A stretch of 64,000 bases of DNA, taken from positions 1 to 64,000 of the forward strand of contig NZ_JABBNB010000021.1 of the NCBI RefSeq assembly GCF_012933505.1. Direction: 5' to 3'. Both the position numbers and the translations under genes were made by a program. Below the pieces are notes generated by a model. The model saw only the letters and a program-made list of their open reading frames with translations. It ran no database searches and had not been told where the DNA came from. Every line of letters starts with the position of its first letter. Position 1 is the first letter of the stretch. Source of the DNA: Gordonia asplenii. GTDB taxonomy: Bacteria > Actinomycetota > Actinomycetes > Mycobacteriales > Mycobacteriaceae. Of this stretch, positions 51,683 through 60,099 are shown in pieces.

Positions 51683-53050
51683 TCACGAACTTCCCGACAC
51701 GCGGGGCAGCCGCAGCGCCACAGCACCGGCGAGGCACGCGGCCACCGCCGCGATCACAAGACTGACGCGCACTCCGCGAACGAACGTGTCGGGTTGGGCG
51801 AGCAGACCGCCGAAAACAGCGATCGCCAAAGCTCCGCCGATCTGTCTACTGGTGTTGAAGACGCCCGACGCCACGCCGGACAGATCAGCGGGCACGGCGT
51901 CGAGCAGGAGAGCCGTCGCGGGTGGAGCTACCAGCGGCCCACCGAGCCCGACGAGAATCATCAGCAACGCGATCGACCATACGGGCGTCGACGACGACAG
52001 AACCACGATCGTAACGAGTCCCACGGCCATCACCGCCAGCCCCGCGACGATCAGCGTTCGGCGGCCGAATCGCTCAGCGAGGCGGGCCGAGAACGGGGTG
52101 ACCACGAGTCCGATCAGCATCATCGGCCCGAACGCGACTCCGGTCTGCAGTGCGGTGAGTCCGCGATGCTGTTGCAGGAACAGACTCATCACGAACGGGA
52201 GCCCGTAGTATCCGACCATGAAGGCGAACCCGCAGACGAGCGTGATGCGGACGGTGCGGGAGTGCAGCAGCGTCAACGGCAGCATCGGGTGCGGCACGTT
52301 CTTCTGGAGGAGCCAGAACGCGACCGCCGCGACGACCGCCACGATGAAGGCGCCGATCACCGGCGGGGCGTCGAATCCGCGTGAGCCGGCTTCGATGGCG
52401 CCGAAGGTCACCGCGCCCATGGCGATCACACCGGTCACCTGCCCGGGAACGTCGAAGGGCACTGCCCGCGTCGTCGACGACGCGGTGCGGGCGAGCACCA
52501 GCAACGCGGCGATACCGGCCGGCGCGTTGATGAAGAAGATCAACCGCCAGTCGATCTGATTCAACAGCCCGCCGACGACCGGCCCGGCCGACGACGCGAC
52601 GGCACCACCCATCGCCCAGATGCCGATCGCTCGACCACGTTCTCGAGGGTCGGGGTAGCCCTGGCGGATCAATGCCATCGACGCGGGCATGATCGCGGCG
52701 GCCGCGGCGCCCTGGACGAAACGTGCCGCCACCAGGACAGCGAGGTTCGGCGCGAGCCCGCATCCGACCGATGCGACGACGAACAGCACGACTCCCGAAC
52801 CGAACGCCGTGCGGGCGCCGACCCGGTCCGCCAACGACCCCGCCGTGAGCAGCAGCGCCGCGAACATCAGGGTGTACCCGTCTACCACCCATTGCAGGCC
52901 CGCGATTCCGCCGCCGAGGTCGGCGCGGATCGTGGGCAGCGTGACGTTCACGACAACGGCGTCGAGGGTGATGAGAAAGAACCCGATGATGGCCGCGACC
53001 AGCGTCGAACGGCTGCGGGTGGTCGTCGGAGATGCCAGTGCTGTGCTCAC
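51683..53050 (-). CDS. MFS drug transporter (DHA2/EmrB-QacA type)
   Basis: This 455-residue protein has about 14 predicted membrane helices. The first helix carries LDAVVVNVTLPTI, the loop 2-3 motif A is GSLADRVGART, and motif C is in SSAGPVVGGLL, all typical of proton-driven multidrug exporters of the DHA2 family in the cytoplasmic membrane. The start is GTG. An MmyB-type regulator is divergent next to it and is its likely controller. Confidence 0.9.
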   Translation of the reverse strand: MSTALASPTTTRSRSTLVAAIIGFFLITLDAVVVNVTLPTIRADLGGGIAGLQWVVDGYTLMFAALLLTAGSLADRVGARTAFGSGVVLFVVASVGCGLAPNLAVLVAARFVQGAAAAAIMPASMALIRQGYPDPRERGRAIGIWAMGGAVASSAGPVVGGLLNQIDWRLIFFINAPAGIAALLVLARTASSTTRAVPFDVPGQVTGVIAMGAVTFGAIEAGSRGFDAPPVIGAFIVAVVAAVAFWLLQKNVPHPMLPLTLLHSRTVRITLVCGFAFMVGYYGLPFVMSLFLQQHRGLTALQTGVAFGPMMLIGLVVTPFSARLAERFGRRTLIVAGLAVMAVGLVTIVVLSSSTPVWSIALLMILVGLGGPLVAPPATALLLDAVPADLSGVASGVFNTSRQIGGALAIAVFGGLLAQPDTFVRGVRVSLVIAAVAACLAGAVALRLPRVSGSS

Positions 53051-53151
53051 CCAACCAGCTCACGCTCCTCGGTACCCGGGAGGAAGGTCGCGGTTATGGG
53101 GGTACCGGCGCGACCTCCCATTCGACGACCCCGAGTCGTAGCGTTGTCGGC

Positions 53152-54036
53152 GTGGACCTCCGCGCAGACATCCGCGACTTTCTCGTCACCCGACGAGCCC
53201 GGCTGACCCCGGAGCAGGTCGGCCTGCCCAACACCGGCCGACGTCGAGTGCCCGGTCTGCGTCGGGAAGAAGTCGCGGTGCTCGCAGGTGTGAGTCCAGA
53301 GTGGTACACGCGTCTGGAGAAGGGCCACATCAGCGGGGTGTCCGAGGACGTGCTGGATGCGGTAGCGCGCGCACTACGACTGAGCGACATCGAATGCGAG
53401 CATCTGTTCAACCTCGCCCGCAGCGCGAAGCCGGTACGCACGCCGCGCCGCCGCAACAGTCCGGTCGTGCCGGAAAGCCTTCAACGCGTACTCGATTCGA
53501 TGACGACTGCCGCGGCTTTCGTGCGGACCGGTCGGCTCGACATCGTCGGGACCAATGCTCTCGCGCGAGCACTCTATTCGCCGGTGCTCGACGACCCCCG
53601 CCACCGGGGCAACCTCGCCCGATTCGACTTCCTGGACCCACGGGCGGCCGACTTCTATCCGAACTACGACGCCGCACTGTCGGTCGCGGTCGCGCTGTTG
53701 CGAACCGAGTCCGGACGCAATCCACGGGATCCGGAGCTCATCAACTTGGTCGGCGAACTCGCCACGCGCAGTGAGGCCTTCCGCGTCCGTTGGGGCGCTC
53801 ACGACGTGCGATCACATCGTGGCGGAGTCAAGGAGTTCAACCACCCGGCCGTCGGATATCTCGAACTCACCTATGACTCGATGGAATTGGTCGCGGCGCC
53901 GGGGCTGACGCTGACCGCCTATACCGCAGAACCGCACACGCTCTCCGCCGACAATCTCGGGCTGCTTGCTTCCTGGGCAGCGAGCCGGGAGCTGCCCGGC
54001 GTCGACGCCGTAGGCCGTCTGTCGCTGGGGGACTGA
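53152..54036 (+). CDS. XRE-family regulator with MmyB-like ligand-binding domain
   Basis: This 294-residue regulator has a helix-turn-helix at about residues 30-60 (RRRVPGLRREEVAVLAGVSPEWYTRLEKG) and an MmyB-type domain (GTNALARALY, HDVRSHRGGVKEF). I chose GTG 53152: TAGCGT ends seven bases before it and there is no ribosome site, so the gene looks leaderless; an in-frame extension to 53032 overlaps the MFS gene. It is divergent from the MFS exporter, its probable target. Confidence 0.87.
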   Translation: MDLRADIRDFLVTRRARLTPEQVGLPNTGRRRVPGLRREEVAVLAGVSPEWYTRLEKGHISGVSEDVLDAVARALRLSDIECEHLFNLARSAKPVRTPRRRNSPVVPESLQRVLDSMTTAAAFVRTGRLDIVGTNALARALYSPVLDDPRHRGNLARFDFLDPRAADFYPNYDAALSVAVALLRTESGRNPRDPELINLVGELATRSEAFRVRWGAHDVRSHRGGVKEFNHPAVGYLELTYDSMELVAAPGLTLTAYTAEPHTLSADNLGLLASWAASRELPGVDAVGRLSLGD

Positions 54037-54037
54037 C

Positions 54038-54883
54038 TCACGCGAAGGCAAGACGGTTGCGGGTGACCCACTCGGCGAACGGGCGGGCGGGATGACCGAG
54101 GACCGACGCGACGTCGGGGCTGACCCGCCGTTCGGTGGGCAGCGGTAACCCGAGGACGTCGAGCGTGCCGTCGATCACCGCTTCGGGCATGACCTGCGCC
54201 AAGTGTGCGCGCGCCTGTTCGCGGGTCAGTTCCACGAAGGTGATGTCGACGCCGACGACGTCGGCGATCACCGCGGCCTGCTCGCGCGGCGTGATCAGGT
54301 GTGGCCCGGTGACGTCGTAGACGCGTTCCGCGTGGCCCGCCTGGGTGAGAGCCGTGGCCGCGACGGCTGCGATGTCGGCGGGGTCGACGACGGGCAGTCC
54401 GACATCGCCGAACGGCGCGAAGACGGTTCGGGCAGTACGCACCGACTCGGCCCACCCGAACGCGTTCGACGCGAAGCCGCTGGGCCGCAGAATGGTGACG
54501 TCGACGCCGCTGGCGCGCACCGCCGCCTCGAACTCGCGCAGGCGAGCGTGCGAGTCGACGTCGGGCCGAGTGGCACTGACCTGCGATGACTGCAACACGA
54601 TGCGTTTCACGCCGGATTGAACGGCGGCGTCGATCACCGCGGCCGGCGGTTCGCCGTGACTGTTCAACTCGCCGCCGATCAGCAGGAAGAGGGCGTCGGC
54701 GCCGGTGAGTGCCGGTCGCATACTCGCGGCATCGCCGACGTCGGCCCGGACGTGCCGTGCCCCCGCTCCGAGTCCCTCGATGCGGGGTCGTCGTGAGACT
54801 GCGACGACGTCTTCGCCTTGTCGGCTGAGCAATCGCACCACGTGTTGCCCGACGTTTCCGGTTGCTCCGGTAACAACGATCAT
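54038..54883 (-). CDS. NAD(P)-binding NmrA-like / atypical SDR
   Basis: This 281-residue atypical SDR starts with VVTGATGNVGQHVVRLL, has RADVGDAASM, VLQSSQVSA and TILRPSGFASNAF, as in NmrA/HSCARG and quinone-oxidoreductase-2-like proteins. These bind NAD(P)H and act as redox sensors or small reductases. The gene is divergent from a TetR regulator and the short gap carries two repeats of a candidate operator, so it is the probable TetR target. It ends one base from the convergent MmyB gene. Confidence 0.85.
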   Translation of the reverse strand: MIVVTGATGNVGQHVVRLLSRQGEDVVAVSRRPRIEGLGAGARHVRADVGDAASMRPALTGADALFLLIGGELNSHGEPPAAVIDAAVQSGVKRIVLQSSQVSATRPDVDSHARLREFEAAVRASGVDVTILRPSGFASNAFGWAESVRTARTVFAPFGDVGLPVVDPADIAAVAATALTQAGHAERVYDVTGPHLITPREQAAVIADVVGVDITFVELTREQARAHLAQVMPEAVIDGTLDVLGLPLPTERRVSPDVASVLGHPARPFAEWVTRNRLAFA

Positions 54884-54897
54884 CTGATTTCCTCGCT

Positions 54898-54971
54898 TAG
54901 TTAGTTGGCTGACTTACTCTCCGAAGCTAGCATCGCGCATTGCCGGTGTCTATAGTTAGTTGGGTGACTGA
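54898..54971. promoter_or_regulatory. two TetR operator candidates (19-bp direct repeats)
   Basis: TAGTTAGTTGGCTGACTTA (54898-54916) and TAGTTAGTTGGGTGACTGA (54953-54971) match at 17 of 19 positions, spaced 55 bp apart. One covers the NmrA promoter side, the other overlaps the TetR start at 54964, where TATAGT (54951-54956) gives a -10 box for a leaderless TetR transcript. Confidence 0.65.
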
Positions 54972-55545
54972 CTCAGTGGGACCGCGGGCCCGGGCGGCCG
55001 ACAAACGTCGAAGGCTCACCACCGAAGCCGCACGGGTATTGCACGAGCAGGGCGTCGAACGAACGACCCTTGCCCACATCGCATCCGCCGCCGACGTACC
55101 CGTCGGGAACGTCTACTACTACTTCAAGACCAAAGACGACTTGGTGCAGGCGGCACTGTCGGAACACGGCGCACGTCTCGACGAACTCATCGGACGGCTC
55201 AACGAAATCGCCGATCCGCGCGAGCGACTGACGACGCTCGTCGGGATGTGGGTGGACCAGCGCGACGTCGCGGCTCAATTCGGCTGCCCCACGGGGACAC
55301 TCGCCGTCGAACTCGACAAGCGGAGGGACGGAGAACTGGATGCGGCGGCCGGCGACCTGCTTCGTCGGCTGATCGCGTGGGCCGCCGACCAGTTCCGCGA
55401 ACTGGAACTGCCCGACCCCGACGGGCTGGGCGTGACCCTGGTGGCGGCCTACCAGGGGATGTCGTTGCTGGCCAACGCCCTACGCGACCCGCAGATCATG
55501 ACTTCGCAGGGGGAGCGACTGGTGGAATGGCTCGAGTCGCTGTGA
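54964..55545 (+). CDS. TetR-family transcription regulator
   Basis: This 193-residue TetR regulator has a helix-turn-helix RRRLTTEAARVLHEQGVERTTLAHIASAADVPVGNVYYYFKTKDDLV. I chose GTG 54964 because TATAGT ends seven bases before it, implying a leaderless message, and one operator repeat overlaps the start. It probably represses itself and the divergent NmrA-like gene. Ligand unknown. Confidence 0.87.
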   Translation: MTDSVGPRARAADKRRRLTTEAARVLHEQGVERTTLAHIASAADVPVGNVYYYFKTKDDLVQAALSEHGARLDELIGRLNEIADPRERLTTLVGMWVDQRDVAAQFGCPTGTLAVELDKRRDGELDAAAGDLLRRLIAWAADQFRELELPDPDGLGVTLVAAYQGMSLLANALRDPQIMTSQGERLVEWLESL

Positions 55546-55584
55546 CCCTCACCGTCGTGCGCGACCTCCCCCGCACGCCAGCCG

Positions 55585-57312
55585 TCAGGCGAGCTTCTCA
55601 CCGACTGCGACCTCGCCCGCTTCGATGATCTCGAGCAGACCGTGCACGCGGCTGAGCTGGTGCACGCCGTAGAAGTCGGCCTCGATCACACGGCGGTCGT
55701 CCGTGTCTGCCCGCCGCAACTGCGCGGCGAGGAGGCGAGCATGTGCCCAGCCGCCGGCGAGCAGACCGCACAACGTGAGATACGGCACGCTGACGGCGAA
55801 TACATTCCTGGGGTTCGACGCCGCGTGCTCGACGAGCGCGGTGGTCGCCCGCCGGGCCGCGGCCAGGGCACGGTCGAGCCGCTCGACGGTGCGCGCAGCC
55901 ACCGCATCGCTGCTCGCACGCAGCTCGACGACGTCCTTCTCGATGAGCGCGAAGAACTGTTCAGCGGTACGCCCCCGGTCGCGGAGCATCTTGCGGCCGA
56001 CGAGGTCGTTGGACTGGATGGCGGTGGTGCCCTCGTAGATCGGGAAGATGCGCGCGTCGCGGTAGTGCTGAGCCGTGCCGGTCTCCTCGATGAAGCCGAC
56101 GCCACCATGTACCTGCACGGCGTCGGAGGTGATCGCGACGGCCTCCTCGGTTACCCAGCCCTTGAAGATCGGCACCAGAAACTCTGCCAGCTCACGGGCC
56201 TGCGTCGAATCGTCCTGCTGCGCGGCGTCGAGCCATACCGCGAGCTGCATCGATAGCGCACGGAACGCGGAGATCCGGCTGGACATCGAGATCAGCAGGC
56301 GCGCGACGTCGGGGTGCTGGGCGATCGGGGTGCCCGGGGCGCGCCCGACCACGGTTCCCTGCACGCGTTGCGCGGCATAGTCGCGGGCCTGCTGGAACGC
56401 GCGGTCGGCGACGCCCAGCGCCTGGACGCCGATGCCGATCCGGCTCGCGTTCATCATCACGAACATCGCCGCGAGTCCACCGTTGAGTTCACCGACGAGC
56501 CGACCGACCGCGGCGTCGTACTGCAGTACGCAGGTGGGACTGGAATGGATCCCGAGCTTGTGCTCGATCGACACCGTGGTGATGGAATTGCGGCTGCCCG
56601 GTACGCCGTCGTCGGGTAGGTACTTCGGCACCACGAACAGCGACAGTCCCGCCAGGCCGGCCGGTGCATCCGGCGTGCGGGCCAGCACGAGGTGGACGAT
56701 GTTCTCGGCGAGGTCGTGATCGCCCCAGGTGATGAAGATCTTCTGGCCGGTCACCGCCCATGTTCCGTCGGCTTGCGGGCGTGCGACGGTGGTGATCGAC
56801 GCAAGGTCGGTTCCCGCCTGCGGCTCGGTCAAGTTCATCGTGGCGGTCCATCGTCCGGCGACAATCGGCGCGAGGTAGGTGTCGCGGATCTCGTCGTCGG
56901 CTGCGGCGTTCAACGCGAGTGCCGCGGCGATCGACAGTCCAGCACACAGCGACAGCGCCGCGTTGGACGCGCTCCACAGTTCGCTCAGCGCGCCGTGCAC
57001 GGTCCACGGCACCCCTTCGCCGCCGATGTCCTTGGGCAGGAACGTGCCCGCCCAACCGCCCTCGGCGTAGCGGCGGTACGCATCGACGTAGCCGGGCGGG
57101 CTGGTGACGACGCCGTCGGACAACGCAGCTCCGACGCGATCGCCGACGGCGTTGAGCGGATGGAGAACCTCGACGGCGAACTCGCCTGCGGCGGCGATGA
57201 CGGCGACGGCGTCGCCGGCGGTGAGGTCGCCGTCGGTCGCATGCGCGACGACGTCGCGCTCGAAGTACTCCGACAGCAGGAATGCGTAGTCATCGGTGGG
57301 GACGCGGTACAT
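55585..57312 (-). CDS. acyl-CoA dehydrogenase (long form with C-terminal extension)
   Basis: This 575-residue flavoprotein has TMNLTEPQAGTDLASITTVA (FAD/substrate loop), GQKIFITWGDHDL, HGGVGFIEETGTAQHYRDARIFPIYEGTTAIQSND with the catalytic Glu in YEGTT, and a helical C-terminal extension of about 120 residues. Length and layout resemble the DmdC / FadE5-type long acyl-CoA dehydrogenases. It would introduce a 2,3-double bond in an acyl-CoA. It is divergent from a crotonase at 57590 with paired operator-like palindromes between them. Confidence 0.88.
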   Translation of the reverse strand: MYRVPTDDYAFLLSEYFERDVVAHATDGDLTAGDAVAVIAAAGEFAVEVLHPLNAVGDRVGAALSDGVVTSPPGYVDAYRRYAEGGWAGTFLPKDIGGEGVPWTVHGALSELWSASNAALSLCAGLSIAAALALNAAADDEIRDTYLAPIVAGRWTATMNLTEPQAGTDLASITTVARPQADGTWAVTGQKIFITWGDHDLAENIVHLVLARTPDAPAGLAGLSLFVVPKYLPDDGVPGSRNSITTVSIEHKLGIHSSPTCVLQYDAAVGRLVGELNGGLAAMFVMMNASRIGIGVQALGVADRAFQQARDYAAQRVQGTVVGRAPGTPIAQHPDVARLLISMSSRISAFRALSMQLAVWLDAAQQDDSTQARELAEFLVPIFKGWVTEEAVAITSDAVQVHGGVGFIEETGTAQHYRDARIFPIYEGTTAIQSNDLVGRKMLRDRGRTAEQFFALIEKDVVELRASSDAVAARTVERLDRALAAARRATTALVEHAASNPRNVFAVSVPYLTLCGLLAGGWAHARLLAAQLRRADTDDRRVIEADFYGVHQLSRVHGLLEIIEAGEVAVGEKLA

Positions 57313-57388
57313 CTTCGACCTTTCAGCAGGCGACGGCCGGGCATCGCCCGACCCAGGGAATCGACGGCGATCTCAGCACGTCGGGCGC

Positions 57389-57532
57389 TAGACTATGTCG
57401 TCTAGACGAATCGGTCAACACTTCCGCGCGGAACGGTTGACCTGGCGATTCATCGAGTCGACCGCAAATTCGAATCGTGCGGCGATCGATTTCGATTCGT
57501 TATTGACGATCTGGTCTAGACTGATTAGTCTA
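57389..57532. promoter_or_regulatory. two operator candidates TAGAC-N6-GTCTA
   Basis: The pattern TAGAC-N6-GTCTA occurs at 57389-57404 and again at 57517-57532, both in the 277-bp divergent region between the acyl-CoA dehydrogenase and the crotonase. One copy lies nearer each gene. The second extends to TAGACT-N4-AGTCTA. A shared TetR-like repressor is a reasonable inference. Confidence 0.7.
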
Positions 57533-57589
57533 CTGCTTCAGCAGGCGTCGGATCGGCGCCGGAACATCCCAAGCAAGTCAGGAGTACCG

Positions 57590-58372
57590 ATGAGCACGAC
57601 CGACACCGGTCAGGTCACCTTCCGCACCGAGGACCACATCGCCGTCATCACCGTCGACAACGAGTCGAAGAAGAACGCCTTCACGCCGGACATGATGCGG
57701 CAGTTGGCGGGTCACCTCACCACCTTCGACGACGACGATTCGCTGTGGGGGGCGGTCCTGTGCGCGGCGGGGGAGCACACCACCGCGGGCCTGGACATGC
57801 CCAAGTTCTTCGGTCCCGGCGCCGACGCCGACCTCGACCCGGCACTGGTCGATCCCTTCGGCCTCGGCCGCCGGACCACCAAACCGGTCGTCTCGGTGGT
57901 GCAGGGCCTGACCTTCACCGTCGGGGTCGAGATGATGCTCGCCGCCGATATCGCGGTAGCCGCCGACACGGCGGTCTTCCAGCAGCTCGAGGTCGCGCGC
58001 GGCATCGCTCCGCTGGGCGGAGCCCATTTCCGGTACCTGACCCGCACCGGCTGGGGGAATGCCATGTATCACCTGCTTCGCGCCGACAGATTCGACGCCC
58101 AACGAGCTCTCGCGCTCGGGTTCGTCCAGGAAGTCGTACCGTTCGGCGAACACATCGACCGCGGAATCGAACTGGCACGCGAGATCTGCGCCAACGCACC
58201 GCTCGGCACGCGCGCGACCAAAATCGCCGCGCTGGCGTATCTGCGCGATGGCGAACAAGCGGCGATCGACGCCGTCGACGAGGTCAAAGCCACGGTGTTC
58301 GGCAGCGCCGATGCGATGGAAGGCATCGCATCCTTCGTCGAACGGCGTCCCGCGGTGTTCCAGGGCCGCTGA
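57590..58372 (+). CDS. enoyl-CoA hydratase/isomerase (crotonase) family protein
   Basis: This 260-residue crotonase-fold protein has an oxyanion segment LCAAGEHTTAGLDMPKF, then KPVVSVVQGLTFTVGVEMMLAADIAVAAD and QLEVARGIAPLGGAHF. It would hydrate or isomerise an enoyl-CoA. ATG 57590 follows AGGAG; a frame extending to 57395 would cover the operators and is rejected. It is divergent from the acyl-CoA dehydrogenase and followed by an SDR, giving three consecutive steps of a beta-oxidation-like sequence. Confidence 0.87.
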   Translation: MSTTDTGQVTFRTEDHIAVITVDNESKKNAFTPDMMRQLAGHLTTFDDDDSLWGAVLCAAGEHTTAGLDMPKFFGPGADADLDPALVDPFGLGRRTTKPVVSVVQGLTFTVGVEMMLAADIAVAADTAVFQQLEVARGIAPLGGAHFRYLTRTGWGNAMYHLLRADRFDAQRALALGFVQEVVPFGEHIDRGIELAREICANAPLGTRATKIAALAYLRDGEQAAIDAVDEVKATVFGSADAMEGIASFVERRPAVFQGR

Positions 58373-58445
58373 CGGCTCAGTCACCACCGGGCGGTAGACC
58401 TTGGTGGATCCACGTACTCAACAACTCCAAGTCAGGACAATCGAT

Positions 58446-59228
58446 ATGACGGATCTCGATCTCTTCTCGGTGGCGGGCAAGACGGCTCTGGTAACCGGCG
58501 GCACCCGGGGGATCGGCTACATGATCGCCGAGGGGCTGCTCAAAGCCGGTGCGCGGGTGTTCATCGCATCCCGTAAACCCGAGGCGTGTGCGGCGGCCGA
58601 GCAAACGCTGTCGGAGTTCGGTGCGGTGACGGCATTTCCCGCCGATCTGAGCAGTCCCGACGAATCCGCCGACCTGGCCCGACGCGTCGCCGCGCAGACC
58701 TCCGAGCTCCACGTACTCGTCAACAACGCCGGCGCCACCTGGGGCGCATCGTTCGACGAATTCCCGGTGTCGGGGTGGGACAAAGTTCTGAACCTGAACC
58801 TGCGCGCGCCGTTCGTGCTGACTCAGCAGCTGCGACCATTGCTCGACGCCGCGAGCCGACACGATGACCCTGCGCGCGTACTCAACGTCGGGTCGATCGA
58901 CGGGCTCGCCGTGCCCAACTTCGACAACTTCTCCTACGGGGCGGCCAAGGCCGGACTGCATCACCTGACCAGGCACATGGCCTCAACGCTGGCGCCGAAG
59001 ATCCTCGTCAATGCGATCGCTCCCGGTCCCTTCCCGACGAAGATGCTCACCGGCGCACTCGACGACGACGGCGAACAACTCCGAGCGTCGAATCCGCTGG
59101 GCCGCATCGGTGTCCCCGACGACGCCGCAGCACTGGCGATCTTCCTATCGGCCCGCGGATCGTCGTTCATCACCGGAGCAACGATTCCGCTCGACGGTGG
59201 GCTGGCCGCGACCGCGAAGGTCGGCTGA
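58446..59228 (+). CDS. short-chain dehydrogenase/reductase
   Basis: This 260-residue SDR has GGTRGIGYMIAEGLL, VNNAGATWG, Ser in NVGSIDGLA, catalytic YGAAK and the C-terminal FITGATIPLDGG. It likely oxidises or reduces a 3-hydroxyacyl-type or alcohol substrate. ATG 58446 follows AGGACAATCG. It lies 73 bp after the crotonase on the same strand, before a TetR gene. Confidence 0.87.
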   Translation: MTDLDLFSVAGKTALVTGGTRGIGYMIAEGLLKAGARVFIASRKPEACAAAEQTLSEFGAVTAFPADLSSPDESADLARRVAAQTSELHVLVNNAGATWGASFDEFPVSGWDKVLNLNLRAPFVLTQQLRPLLDAASRHDDPARVLNVGSIDGLAVPNFDNFSYGAAKAGLHHLTRHMASTLAPKILVNAIAPGPFPTKMLTGALDDDGEQLRASNPLGRIGVPDDAAALAIFLSARGSSFITGATIPLDGGLAATAKVG

Positions 59229-59348
59229 GCCGCCGGCGTCCCGGAGCAGGCGGCGAACGCGGGCTCTCCGCCGCCGCGGCAAGCGGCACAATCTGGCCGC
59301 AACCTGCGGGTTTCTTACCTTGATCAGTCAATGTAATAGCGATCAGTC

Positions 59349-59368
59349 TACCTTGATTGACCAAGGTA
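59349..59368. promoter_or_regulatory. palindrome TACCTTG-N6-CAAGGTA, TetR autoregulatory operator candidate
   Basis: Perfect 7-bp arms, 10 bp before the TetR start and overlapping its -10-like TAAGCT (59367-59372). A related half-site, TTACCTTGATCAGTCAA, lies at 59315-59331. Confidence 0.75.
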
Positions 59369-59378
59369 AGCTACACCC

Positions 59379-60005
59379 GTGGCTACGACCCGAGTACGAC
59401 GAAGTCCAGACGAAGCGAGAGCGTTGATCCTGGCCGCCGCCGAAGAACTCCTCATCGAAGGCGGCCCCGCCGCGGTTCAGGTGCGGGCCGTGGCCAGCCG
59501 GGTCGGCATGACCGATGCAGGTGTCACCCATCACTTCACCAGCAGGGACGGACTGCTCGTCGCACTGCTGCGCCATGGTGGCGGCAAGATCCGGACTGCA
59601 GTCATCGACGCCACGTCCGGGTGGATCAACGACGGTGCGCGGGTCGCCGACCTGGTTGAAAGGATCGCTGCGGTGTACAGCAGCGGTTACGGGCAGCTCG
59701 TGGTCGCGTTGAGTGCAGCAGGTTGGAGCGACGACGACGTCGGGCTGCTCAACCCCGTCGTCGACGCCCTCCACGCGGCCCGGAGGCGTCGCGCGGGGCG
59801 GCGGATCTCGCAGACGGACACACGTCTCGCGGTCGCCGCGCTGCACCAGGCACTGGCCACCGAATCCGCCTACGGGGCGGCCTTTCGTCGCAGTGCCGGC
59901 CTCTACGAGAACGCACGTCAGACCGAACAGCAGCGACGATGGTGGGTGCATACCTTGGTCACAACACTCGACATCGACGAATCACCGAGGAGCGACGCGC
60001 GGTGA
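59379..60005 (+). CDS. TetR-family transcription regulator
   Basis: This 208-residue regulator has a helix-turn-helix DEARALILAAAEELLIEGGPAAVQVRAVASRVGMTDAGVTHHFTSRDGLL. The GTG start lies six bases after TAAGCT, so the message is probably leaderless and the palindrome at 59349 would block it directly. It follows the crotonase/SDR pair and converges with the crotonase at 60100. It may also control the divergent acyl-CoA dehydrogenase/crotonase promoter, although those palindromes differ in sequence. Confidence 0.87.
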   Translation: MATTRVRRSPDEARALILAAAEELLIEGGPAAVQVRAVASRVGMTDAGVTHHFTSRDGLLVALLRHGGGKIRTAVIDATSGWINDGARVADLVERIAAVYSSGYGQLVVALSAAGWSDDDVGLLNPVVDALHAARRRRAGRRISQTDTRLAVAALHQALATESAYGAAFRRSAGLYENARQTEQQRRWWVHTLVTTLDIDESPRSDAR

Positions 60006-60099
60006 CCAGGCAGGTCACGGGTTGGCGGCCACGATCGCGTTGACGTTCGCCACTGAGTTAGCAGGGTTAGCTGAATTCGACGTCGGTGTTAGCGCGCGG

